DNA of 64,000 nucleotides from NCBI GenBank assembly GCA_025267735.1, contig CM046294.1, positions 35,123,222 to 35,187,221 of the forward strand, given 5' to 3'. Source of the stretch: Mactra quadrangularis. Its lineage: Eukaryota > Mollusca > Bivalvia > Venerida > Mactridae. The translations under genes were made by a program, and so were the position numbers. A model generated the notes under the pieces. It saw only the letters and a list, made by a program, of their open reading frames with translations, did not search any database and was not told the DNA's origin. This document shows positions 30,101 to 43,700 of this stretch, piece by piece (within the stretch, counting starts at the first letter, position 1; each line of letters opens with the position of its first letter).

Positions 30101-33100
30101 GAAAAAACGAACAATACATACAGTTTTGCTTTCTTATACTTCTGTTTATTGTTTCTTAATTATACCTGCAGATAGTTTCACAAAAAATGTTAAGACATAT
30201 GTCATAGTTGCTTAAATAAGAAAAAAAGCTGGAACTATTTAATTCATTTTTATCAAATCCAGTGGTCGGAAATTGCACCAAAATACTGTACATTAGTTGT
30301 TTCTGGAATTTGTATCCAGAGAATTGATTCATGTTTTTAGTAGAATTCAAATACAAATTCTTGTTATGGACTTATATCAAAAGATTTCTTGTTAAATAAT
30401 CAACTGATACGAGTCATGATTTGTTCATTCATGCAGATAATTGGAGTAACATGTTCAAATACGTGTTTCATTTATGATGACTGACATTTACAAGCACTTT
30501 ACAATAATTATTGTTTACATATTTTCATGTTGAAATCTGGCAAGACAATGTCACTCAAGCCTATAAATAGGATATTCATAATCAATTCTAATTCAATAGC
30601 ACCAAGCCCGTTTTTTTGTTCATCATAACTTATGATTGTGAGTTATCCATGTACAGTACACCAATGTGAATAATCTCCGAGATGATCTCTATCGCATTAT
30701 AGTGTAAAAACATTTTAACTATTTCAACCCATGTAAAACATAACAGATCAGAACAAATAATCAGCTTGTCCAGGGACTATCTAAATAGCTGAAATAACAA
30801 TAAGTCTGTTGATCAAACTTAAAGTTTACTGCATTTGATTCATGACTTTTGCACTAATCAAAACTTAAAACAGTAATGTATGCAGCTCAACAAACATCTT
30901 CCTAATCAGTACTAGATCATTTTTGACACAAGCAGTTCCATACTTTTACATAAAAAAAAGTTTTGGTCAGAGCTGGGCACGAATTCACAAAATTCTACTC
31001 GTCAGAGAATTCAAAGCTTGTAGAAACATTGAACAAATCTTGTTTAACATTGATTGTCTCCACAAGCAAAACAATAAAAGTTTACTAATAGTAAGACATA
31101 AACATAAGGCAAAAATGTACAAGTATACATGTATCCTTTACATGATTAATAAAACAAGACTAATCATTCATTTACAAAAACATGTTTAATAATAACTGTT
31201 AATAAACAAAAGGAGGTTAAAAATCTACATGTGAAGTATCGAAATTATCTATTTTTTAAGAAACATATGATTACAAAACCATCATCAACAAAAACATTGT
31301 TGTATATTCAAACTGAAGGTTCCTTTGAACAGCTCTATGGTGCCTACTTGAATTACTACTTTATGTGGCCTGTATGGACATTTTTCATACGTTTCAGACG
31401 CTTTGTAAAGTTGTTATTGTTGTCAGAAACTTCAACATTTAGAGACACATGCAATTCATCTAGAAAACAATATCACCAGTATCACTGTGCAAAGTGGTGT
31501 CGCTAGAATCTTAGTCAAAGCTACCATAACGCAATTGTTTGTTTTTTCTCAACTGTCTAAGCATGAATAATTTCACGGTGACTTTGTGCTCTTTGTCTAA
31601 CACTCGTGATTTTTATATTCACCGTGAAATTATTCATGCTTTGACAGTTGAGAAAAAACGAACAATATCTTTGTCAAATGTATATGTGAAAGAACATAGG
31701 ACTCAGTAGCTTTTATAATAATGCTTATCTATGAACACTTTTAGATGGATTGCTTATCTTCAGTTATAAGCTGGACATTCACGGACATTCAAGTTTGCAC
31801 CTAGATGTTTCCGTTAAAACATCACGTTTCACTTGGGTTAATGTCAAAGCCTTTTGTCTTGTACGTCCTTGGTTTAAGTTTGCCATCATCGTTGAAAATC
31901 AAAATGGAAAACAGACCATATTGGATGAAATGAAGCCACGCTATGAATGGCTTCCGTTTCAGAGGTAAACAATTTGGGACAACATCTACATCTTGCTCAT
32001 GAAGCCTGAAAAAAAGAAAACTATCGTCAGTAATACTGTGACATTAACGCAAGTATTGTTATATAAACTGTGACATGACGGGAAAAATCTGTGACATCTA
32101 GGTTTTGCATTTTGGTTGATTTTTCAATAAAAAAAGACATTGATAAGAGTTTAAAAAAATCATCACTTATCAAATATTACTTATCATTGGCTTCTTATCG
32201 ATCGGAAAATACGTAACTACCTTTTTCTGTCCGTTAAGTTCTTCAGTGCTCGTCAAAAATCCGTAACACTATCGACAGGCATCCGTGACATAAGTTCGAC
32301 AGAAATCCACTCACGTTGTGACAGAGTTGGGCCCCTGTGTAATTAAGCAACCAAACATTTTAAAGATTGTTTAAACAACCAAACATTTTAAAGATTGTTT
32401 AAACAACCAAACATTTTAAAGATTGTTTAAACAACCAAACATTGTAAAGATCGTTTAAACAACCAAACATTTTAAAGATTGTTTAAACAACCAAACGTTT
32501 TAAAGATTGTTTAAACAATCAAACATTTTGAAGATTGTTTAAACAATCAAACATTTTGAAGATTGTTTAAACAACCAAACATTTTAAAGATTGTTTAAAC
32601 AACCAAACATTTCATTTGGATTACTTGTGCAGACATCCTAGTGAATCATTCAAAACTTTTAAAAAACTTTATATATAATAATAATGTTATATCATTTCAG
32701 TCTATAATTAATCAATTATGATGTTATACAGTCTTTAAAATTAAATAAAAATTATTTAAATAAAAAAAATTTAAAATGCTGTTATTATTTCAGTCTATGA
32801 TAAATCATCTATAATGTTATATTATTTCAGTCCATGATAAATCATCTATAATGTTATATTATTTCAGTACATGATAAATCATCTATAATGTTATATTATT
32901 TTAGTACATGATAAATCATCTATAATGTTATATTATTTCAGTCCATGATAAATCATCTATAATGTTATATTATTTTAGTACATGATAAATCATCTATAAT
33001 GTTATATTATTTCAGTCCATGATAAATCATCTATAATGTTATATTATTTCAGTACATGATAAATCATCTATAATGTTATATTATTTCAGTACATGATAAA

Positions 33101-34676
33101 TCATCTATAATGTTATATTATTTTAGTACATGATAAATCATCTATAATGTTATATTATTTCAGTCCATGATAAATCATCTATAATGTTATATTATTTCAG
33201 TACATGATAAATCATCTATAATGTTATATTATTTCAGTCCATGATAAATCATCTTAGATGTTATATTATTTCAGTCCATTATAAATCATCTTAGATGTTA
33301 TATTATTTCAGTACATGATAAATCATCTTAGATGTTATATTATTTCAGTCCATGATAAATCATCTATAATGTTATATTATTTCAGTCCATGATAAATCAT
33401 CTATAATGTTATATTATTTCAGTACATGATAAATCATCTATAATGTTATATTATTTCAGTCCATGATAAATCATCTTAGATGTTATATTATTTCAGTCCA
33501 TTATAAATCATCTTAGATGTTATATTATTTCAGTCCATGATAAATCATCTTAGATGTTATATTATTTCAGTCCATGATAAATCATCTTAGATGTTATATT
33601 ATTTCAGTCCATTATAAATCATCTTAGATGTTATATTATTTCAGTACATGATAAATCATCTTAGATGTTATATTATTTCAGTCCATGATAAATCATCTAT
33701 AATGTTATATTATTTCAGTCCATGATAAATCATCTTAGATGTTATATTATTTCAGTCCATGATAAATCATCTATAATGTTACATTATTTCAGTCCATGAT
33801 AAATCATCTTAGATGTTATATTATTTCAGTACATGATAAATCATCTTAAATGTTATTTTATTTCAGTACACGATACATCATCTATAATGTTATATTATTT
33901 CAGTACACGATAAATCATCTTAGATGTTATATTATTTCAGTCCATGATAAATCATCTATAATGTTACATTATTTCAGTCCATGATAAATCATCTTAGATG
34001 TTATATTATTTCAGTACATGATAAATCATCTTAGATGTTATATTATTTCAGTCCATGATAAATCATCTATAATGTTATATTATTTCAGTACACGATACAT
34101 CATCTATAATGTTATATTATTTCAGTACACGATAAATCATCTATAATGTTATATTATTTTAGTACATGATAAATCATCTATAATGTTATATAATTTTAGT
34201 ACATGATAAATCATCTATAATGTTATATTATTTCAGTACATGATAAATCTTCTTAGATGTTATATTACTTTAGTACATGATAAATCATCTATAATGTTAT
34301 ATTATTTCAGTCTAAACCAGAATGTAAATATGGTTGTGATTGTTATCAGAAAAGTGAAGATCATCTCAATAGTTATTATCATCCACCTAAAGTACAACAA
34401 TCTTCTCATGGGGTCATTATAATACTTTTATAGTTATATATATATTTTCACAGTGCAACCTTAGAAAACTGAACACACTGAGATATAAAAAAGTTGGTTT
34501 TGGTGTTTTTTCCTGGGTTCTAATGTTCCTGATGTTCAACTTTCATACAATGACTAGACTAAGAATCTTTATTTATATAACATTACTCTGTTCATGATTT
34601 TCCAGTTTATTTTTATACGCCCGTTAGAGAAATGGGACGTATTATGTTATGATGTTGTCCATCTGTCCATCTGTCC

Positions 34677-34718
<42 letters not shown>

Positions 34719-37700
34719 GTGGACAATTGCTTGTATGGATGATAACTCAAAAAATTAGGTGCCTTGGTTCTTCACATTTTATGTGTGCATAGCCCTTGGG
34801 TAGAGAGGGTTCCCTATCGATTTTGAGACCCAAGGGTTAAAGGTCAAGATCACTGAAACTTAAAATATGAAAATTTTGTCCTGACAATAGCTCAACACAG
34901 AATGTACCTAGGTTCATTAAATTTTTTGTGTGGATAGCCCTTGGGTCAAGGGTGCGCCCTATTAGTTTTCGGACCCCAGGGTCAAAGGTCAAGATAACTG
35001 GGACTTATATGTGGAAAACACATTGTCTTGACAATAGCTCAACAACAGATTCACTTAGGTTCACCAATTTTTTTGTGTAGATAGCCCTTGGGTAGACGGT
35101 GTGCCCTATTAATTTTGAGACCCAAGGGTCAAAGGTCAAGGTCACTGGGACTTAAATATGAAAACTTTGTCTGTTCGATAACTCAACAAAAACTGTACTT
35201 AGGTTAACCAAATTTTATGTGTGGATAGGCCTAGGGTCAAGGATGTGCCCGATTGATTTGGCGACCCCAAGACCAAAAGTCAAGGTCAAATTTTATATAA
35301 GGGTAGCCTAAATGTCTAGCATATGCTCTTTTGGTTTTGATGCCCCTTGGTTAAAGGTCAAGGTCGCAAGGACATCATAAGAAAAAACCTTGTCCAGAGA
35401 ATAACTCAACAACCACTTTATCTAGGTTCACCAAATTTCAGGTCAAGGGTGTGATCGTTTGGTTCTGAGGCTTGGGGTAAAGGTCACTGGAAGTTCATAT
35501 GGGAAAACTTTGAGCTGGTGATAACTCAACCACGGCTGTACCTATGTAATCTTTGCTATCTTTGGATAGCCTTCCAGTTAAGGATGTGACCTATTCTGAG
35601 GTCCTGGGGTCATTTGTCAAAGTCACAGGGACTTCATATGAGATAGAACACAGCATGGACTGCACACGGGCGTATAATGCCCCGCCCAGCGGAGCTCTTA
35701 TTGTTAACTGTCTGGAAGGCGTTACCCTGAACTTACCCTGTCTTCCCCTACATGTACATGCGAAGAGCTGTATGTTGATCTAAAAAAATTAGAAGTGCAA
35801 CACAATTGTACATTGTTTTTTTTTCATTTCATTAGCATAGCATTTTTTTCTTTTCAAATTTTTTAGTATACAAGACACGCCTCGTACTAATTGAGTGTTG
35901 CATTGAACTTATTTAAACAGTGGTAATCACAAAATAATCTGCTGCCATGGCGTAGTGGTTAGCATGCCTGAATTCGAATCCAGAGATCGCGGGTTCGAGT
36001 CCGGTCGCGGTAGGTCATACCCTATACATGAGATGTCGGCCTTGTGGTAGGATAATTTAGTACTAGTGATAGAAGTGTCCAGAAACCTTTAGTAGGAAGA
36101 GCTGGCCGCCGTATTTATAACCTAAATATGTGTTGAATACGACATTAAACCCAATTAAAAAAATATCTGCCAGAAAGTGAAATACAGAGACACATCATAC
36201 TTCACAGCATCCAAATTTTATGTGAAATCATTCGAGTTAAGGCGATCATTTTCAGTTTTTAAACATACAATTTGCTACAATGCTTATACTTTCCTTTACA
36301 ATTTAAAAATAATATACATGTATATTGAATAAAACGAACATATACTCACATTGTAAGACACAAAACAATGTTAAATCAGTAACAAAATTGTATCTTTAGC
36401 TTCCTTCGAAATGGATGTAATGCATTAGATCCAGATCACAGCCATGTAAAAGTACCAGTTACATGGTGTTGATTACGTCCCTTATGGTATCTGTCAATAC
36501 ACTCATTGTCTGTTAATTTATTGTATATTCAAGAGTCATTCTATGTTTATAAATTTCATAATTACGAGCGTTACTTCTTTATCTTTGTAAAATAGCAGCA
36601 TTTTTTCTCATTTAAGATAGGGGTAATGTTATTGTAAATTTGAGTGGGAATTTACGAAAAAAGGTACTTTCGTATTTTTATGAATCGTACAAACTTCGTA
36701 TATTTCAATATAGTCGGATACGAAGTTCGTGAAACGGGCCCCTGGAGTATATTGTAAAACAAACTATGTCAATTTGATAGAAAATTAGCTTTGGTTTTTG
36801 GAATTATGAAGTTTAAGACTTTTAACTCTTTATCTTTATATTATAAGGACTATTTATCTCCTAATGTATCCTTTAGTCTAGTTGCCATTCAAACTTGTAT
36901 TAGTTACCCATGTTAAACAGACTGTTTTCTATTCTATTGGATATTGCAATACTTTATGACTAAAATAAAGTCCATTTCTCTGGTCTTTTGTACTATAAAG
37001 TGGAAAATTCAGTAGAAATGATTATGTTTTATAAATAGTATGATTATTTGATATAAATATACTACTGGTAAGTTTTTTAAAATCTTGCAAGTTTTTACGT
37101 TTTCAAGTCCCAAACCCTTAATTTAAGCCCATTTTCACTATCAATTCTTATTATTCACTGGTTTTATTTAATTGTATCGTAACATCTGGTATATTTGATA
37201 GCCTAATTATATTGTTATATATTTTGTAGATTCTACCTAATGTGTTTACTGGAGCTAAAGTTTGTCTACCAGAAAATAGTAAATATTATCAACAATACAG
37301 GAGATATGTTATAGCGTATCCTTTATATAGAAATATAATAGTCATCAGGATTATATGTACTGTACGGCCTGTGTGGTTTCTAGCCCTTTAGTTATCTCTC
37401 AGTAATAGAGGTCATAGTAGACTCATCTTTTCATGAGTTCAAGCTCACCCTCTGACTATTTCTCTACATATGAGATAGTATTAGGTTGCTTTCATAACAA
37501 TAAAGATGTGAGTCTAGAACTGGTAAATTGTTTGAACTATGATTAACTGAACTGTCTTCCTTATATTATCCAGCATGTTAAAAAAGAGAGAAAAATAGAA
37601 AACATTACTGTATAGTCTAGTATAAAATTATCTATGTAATGATGGTAAGATGATACATGAAACTCTCTGATGTGTGTTTTTTATAGAGGTTATTGTCATG

Positions 37701-40700
37701 ACCAATTGATCAGTGTTGGTTCTGTGTTGTTTAAGCTTTGTGACACTCACATTGAACGTGGCCCATTGGTTTCAAGATATATATGATTTTCATACTGCCC
37801 AGTTTGGCTTTTTTATAGTTACATTTTGATTTCTTCTAATATTTACTCTCAGGGGTGTAGAATTCCAACTGTTTCCACTTACAGTAATTGTCTTGATCAC
37901 TTGCCAGATTCACATGTATTATGTTTTATAGTTAATATAAAATTTAAAAACAAGCCTGTTTATAATATATGAGTGATTTTCACTGGCCCAAGTCAGTTTT
38001 TACAAGTCCTAGTGAGTTAAGGTGATAATTGACGACATGTAAATTTTACATATCTAGAATGACAAATATGTATATATAAGCAATCATGATTATTAAAAAC
38101 ATACTTTAAGATAGAGAATATTTTAAATATACAAATGTTAAAAAATGATTTACTGTTAAACAATGGTTTATAAATGACTTTCATGGAATTAAATCATTAT
38201 ATTTTAAAATGTGATATTCACCTGTATGTGAACAAATATTTCTGAGTCTGGAAAATGTGACATAAAATTGTACTTCATTGCTTACAGAAGATTGAGTGTT
38301 TGTGAGAAATCAAGAAATGTTGTAATCATCTAATATTTTTTCTATTTTATTAGTACATGATGTTATAACTTTAACTATTCTATATAGTTATGATGGTGAA
38401 GTTTTGCCAGAATACAGTAAATCATCAGCTACACATGTTATAGTATCACAAGACTATAATGTAAGTTGTTTTTAGCTCACCTGAATACCAAGTGCTCAAT
38501 GTGAGCTATTGTGGGCTGTCTATCCAGAAACCCTGTGCTAGTACTTCAGTGTGTATGGGACTCCTTTGTCAGCAATGTCTCAATGTTAGCTATTGTGGGC
38601 TGTCTATCCAGAAACCCTGTGTTAGTACTTCAGTGTGTATGCGACTCCCTTGTCAGCAATGTCTCAAAAAAAATCTTCTGGTTGAAAACAGTAAGACCTA
38701 GAGATTCCATATTTTACATTTGGCAATTCCTGTAGACTCCTAGTAGTTCAAATACTAGTAATGCAAATTGGATCAATGCTTTAGAGGTAACAAGTTTTAC
38801 TAAGAGTTATTACACAGTCTTGTCATATATGCAAACGTAAACACATTTTCAGATATGCAAAATTTTGGTAACATGATTTTTAGCTCGAATTTTCGAAGAA
38901 AATGAATGTTTATGCTATCTTATCTGCGACGGCATTGGCTTTGCTCGTGAAGTTAGTGTTTGAAAATTCTTGTACATGTATCTTCAAAACACTATTCAAG
39001 TATTCACAATTTGACTATAACGGGACATTACTCTGGATACATTTATTTTGTAGTTATTCCCCTTTACATTTTAGTGTTGGATATAAAAATTTGTTTAAAT
39101 TGAGATATCTTTAGTAGTTAAAAATATATTTGAAAGAAAGTTGGTATGATTATTCAGCAGTTTAACATCCATGAGGGATGATCCAGAAATAACTGGCCTA
39201 GTAATCTAGAGACAACAGTTTATACCCCACACATATATAAATTATACACGAAAAGAAAGAGCAAACACTCCCAATTCAATGGGAGAAGTAGTCAAGTTAC
39301 AAGTATCCATGGCTGCAACGTTCAACGTACAAAAATGTTGTTAAAAGCGTGAATTTTGTGCTTTTGTACAATATTAGGAAGAATCTTAGACAGATACTTC
39401 AAAGGGCAGGGCCAATTAATGAGGTCAAATATTGACGAAAATTGGTCTGATACCTCCACTGTCTACCGATAACACAAATGACTTGGCTCATACGTCAACC
39501 ATAAGGAGTCGGTGTGTCGCGTGCAATAACTATGTCCAAACCTCTAAGGGTGTGGCCAATAAAGGTCAAATATTGCCGAAAATTGGTTTGTCCGGGTGTT
39601 ATCTTCACCATCAACATGGATTACAAAGCTACATGTCAAGACTGTTAACTGTGATTTGTCGTTCCAATACTTCTAAGAGAGTAACCAATTAATGCGGTCA
39701 AGTGTCAAATGTCCTTCCCCTTCAAAATGGTGCCAGGTTGGGGTATAAATTACTTCTGGGATAGCTCTAGTTTTAGTATGTGCTGTAAAATTTGTTGACG
39801 CTACATCAGCAGTCTGGTTATTTTTAAATCATCCTTCGTATTTGACCATGAAGGGACATATTTCTCGATGATTTTATTTTGGAGTTATGCCCCTTTACAC
39901 TTTAGCATTTAAGATTAAGATTTGTTCAAATTGAGATATCTTTAGTTGTTAAAAATAAATTGGTATGCCCCTCCATACATAAGCATTTAAGATTAAAATT
40001 TGTTCAAATTTAGATATCTTTAGTAGTTATAAATATCTTTGAATGAAAGTTGGTATGCTTAGTCATCAGTTATACATCTATCTGACTTTTAAGGGTTGTA
40101 TAATGGGAATAACTAGGGTGTAGTTTCAATATATTAGTTAATTATCAACATATAAAATACAGCCTGAAAATGCAAGTACATTACATTCAAAGCATATCAA
40201 ATAAAAAATTTCAAATAAGAATACAAGTAATACACGTGTACAGTACAATGTAGCTCTATCAAAGATATAAAATTATTAAAGTCTAATGAACAAATATAAT
40301 ATCTTTTACCCTAAACTCGCGACAAATATAACCCACGATATCAAAAGAGTTTAAATCAAACAATATTGTAATGCCTAAGTCCCATAAAATCGTGGCTTGT
40401 TGCGGACCCGAACGTGCAAACAGTCGTAGACCGTGGGAATCCTTGCGCATGTACGGTGTGTCTACGGGTTTGTGGTCACATAAATTATAGAGCCGTGCGG
40501 TCAATCGTAAGAGCGGCAGTACGGGCATCGTACGGGCTATTTACAGATGTAGAAGACTCTCGTACGGCCGCCGCAAGGACGATGGGCGTATACATTTTGC
40601 CTGATAAGATGATGACGTAAAGCCTGTTAAGAAAACAAAGAGAAACAGAATACGTATGTACGATGTGATGTACACCCGTACGAATGCGGATCGGGACTCG

Positions 40701-43700
40701 TACATCACTCGTAACGAACCGTACGACTGAAAACGATTTCATTTTAAGCCGTAAGCCCGCAAGGATGTGGTCACAATAGCGAAATATTGTTGTGTACGGA
40801 CATGTAAGGGCTAGAATCGTAGATGGCCGTGCGTGTAACGTACGGGACCGTAAGAAGAATTGAATTAAAACGAGTCGTAAAGACCCGTGTCTGGAAGATG
40901 TGTATGCACATCTTCCTATCACGATCACGCACGGCAATTACCCGTAAAGAGAGCCGTGGACAATCGTACGGAGATCTTGCCGGGTACACACGATACCTTA
41001 GCGCAACAACGGCACTTTAATTTCGTAGGTTTCATAATTGTTAAACATTTATTGTTGACTAGTTGAGTTAAAAATGACACGAATACGCTTGTTTGTTTCG
41101 TTGAATGTTCGAATGGGAAAAGTTGAGAAAAGCAATAGAGCAGTTCTATCTTGTCTGATTACGTGGAGATTCCTGTATTACTGGTGTTTAAGGTTCTGTC
41201 TCCCCACCATGCACGTTCTACTGAGTAGAAGACTCAGTAATGATAGTTTTTGCCTCTCGCCTTTCCTTTTTTTGGCCCATATGTAACTTTAAACGACTCT
41301 ACAACTTTAACCTTTCTAAAAGCAATAATAGAAACGTTAACAATTTTCTCCTTTATGTCAGCGAATGGCATAGAACAGGTTATATGCTACTTTTCATACA
41401 GGGTGAAACAAAAGTTGCGCATCGTCCATATCTCAATACATTATAACCAAGATAAGTGATCAAAGCTTATTCCTGTCATAAATAAAGCAAACTGCAATTT
41501 ACTGTCATTAAGTGTTTGAGTTAATCCTTTGGTACTTAAATAAGTGATGCCTTCTTGTTTGACTCACAGATGACAGACCCAAATTTTCGTTATCATAGTA
41601 TATATAGAGAAATTTGGGTCTGTCACATGAGGTTTGACTACCTTGAGGATGATCCCTTAAGTGGACAACACAACCCTTTTTACCAACATGGAACATCTCA
41701 CCAATTTGTAAATTGTGTTGTTAATTTCTTGAACCAGAAATTTGCAGCAAGATGGATTGGACGAAGAGGTTCAGTGGAGTTACCACCAAGATTTTAAGAT
41801 CTACCCTCTTGAAAAATTTCTATGGGAAAGGTTTTAACTAACTTTTCACTTAAATTGTTGGATCATTGTTGATAATATTACAACCTAAACGGCACCACCG
41901 CAGCCACCAAGAGAGTAGGGGGGGGGGGGGAGCAATATAAGCCTTCAATATTATGATAAGCAATACATGTGTGCTGAATGTACACATTGAGGGTACACGA
42001 GTTTTGGCATACCCTGTACATTTGTGTAACACTAATAGTGAGAATAGTGACTATATGTACTTCGTTTTTCATTCAATTGAGAAAGTAAAGTAACATATTC
42101 CAATTCACTAATTTGAGAGGTATAAGTTAAAAGTACATGTATACAAAACGATACATTTTACTAAATTTTGACCATTAGCTTCGGTCCCATAGAAGAGACA
42201 GATACTTATCTTTAAGTATAGGACTGTACATAATAAATGTGTCATATGCTAACGAAATGTCGGGCGATTAATTAATCTTTTACTTGTTGGGACATTGGCC
42301 TTTTCAAGATGCTCTTATTTCACTACTAATTGACTGACAGATATGCAGCTTCGCAAAGATTTTTCTCTTTTTCAGTCCAAAATTTGCATTTCATACATGC
42401 ATTTTCCCCAAAATAATGTGTAAAGTGCCAGTACTTTACAAAAGTTGAAAACATATTTACTCATCAACATTTTGCGCCATTCCTCAGCACTCAATGGCCT
42501 CGATTTTTTCTGGCGATGAAGGGCGCTGTGCATTTTCAAACCCAAGTGACAAAGTGGAGAATTCTAACAGATGCATGTATAGTGTCTGTAATCTTGACGC
42601 AATTGTAAATATTGTCTTTTTAATTCAAATGCAGTAGTTTTTCATAAAATGCTTTATAGCATGTCGGCCCAGTTGAGAAAAGCGTCGAAAGATGTGGTTC
42701 GCTGTACTCATCGGTATATCATCAATATTCTGATGGTTTTTAATAGAAAAAATTGTGCTCTTTACGAATCTGCCAGGTGATTTTTCAAATTTTGGGGCAG
42801 GAAGAATTATTTTTTAAAATGACGTATCAAGCTATAATTCAGCACCATTCAAAGACATATAAACTGCAAAATATATTTGTGTGGACTCAAGTACAGGGTT
42901 CACCTTGAATATGACATTTTACTGCAGGACTATATACAAAACTGTGACTGGTAAGGGTTGGTTAGGGAGCTGATATTTGCTAATGTTTTTTCATCAAGTA
43001 TAGTTCTAATATATATTTTTCATCTTCATGGTATGGTTAATTTTTTCGTACATTCGATTTTTGAAAAACTAATTTAGAACATAGAATTAATGACGTTTGA
43101 AAGTTATATCTCGGAAATTGTTAAAAATGTGACGTAATCACTTGTTTTGATGATCAGTGCTTCCAGCACCCGATAATTTTCAAAACATTTACAAAATCTT
43201 ACAGTCGAAGCATATTATTAGAACCAAAATTATTTGTTCGAAACATGACAAATAAGCGCGCAATGCGTTTTTAAAGTTTAAAGGCGATTTTTTTAGAAAT
43301 TAGTGACGTCATCGGTTTTTGGCCAATAACATCTTCCTGCCCCAAAATTTGAAAAATCACCTGGCAGATTCGTAAAGAGCACATTTTTTTCTATAAAAAA
43401 CCATCAAAATATTGCTGATATACCGATGAGTACAGCGAACCACTTTTTTTAGCCTTGGGCCGACATACTATTAATGAGACATTTATCAGTAACACTTTTA
43501 TACAATCACACATTTATTCATGCATGCGACGATAAACGTTCATTTTATTCAAAATCAGCTATTGCAAGCGTGTATCCTATACATGGCACGAAATTTAATG
43601 ATACATAACCATGTCGCACGTGATCATTAAGGTGACCGTACAAACATGGCTTAAAACAACACACCCGTACGGAGCCGTAGCTGGAAGATATGCAGTTTTA

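Larger units (their letters stand above)
28391..32339. mobile_element. 3.9-kb inverted-repeat element splitting the 28-bp array
   Basis: Left end cacggggacccaactccgtc, continuing aagtggatttctgtcgatag. The right end is its inverted, slightly diverged copy (actcacgttgtgacagag, ttgggcccctgtg). Subterminal GTCACGG and CTGTCGATA words recur on both sides (28400-28680, 32060-32310). No intact transposase; 31750-31968 and 31231-31506 are open but unrecognised. No clean target duplication could be read. It carries a nested hAT and two copies of a hairpin MITE. Confidence 0.8.

Noticed and set aside
31231..31968. Open frames of 91 and 72 codons inside the 3.9-kb element
   Set aside because: No recognisable transposase motif in either strand; treated as non-coding or decayed.
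32794..34310. Regular 37-bp repeats as a CRISPR array
   Set aside because: Units are head-to-tail with no variable spacers, and lie in a eukaryotic intron.
34392..34412. Longer PBZ exon ending at 34412
   Set aside because: Donor ggg|gtcatt is weaker than aaa|gtacaa at 34391; both keep phase 0, so RNA data are needed. The shorter form is preferred.
36600..36745. MITE end with cgaagttcgtgaaacgggcc
   Set aside because: No inverted partner or target duplication found nearby, so no element was called.
40283..41020. Overlapping long open frames on both strands (up to 150 codons)
   Set aside because: Caused by the GC/CpG-rich CGTACGG repeats, which lack AT-rich stop codons; no family resemblance in any frame.
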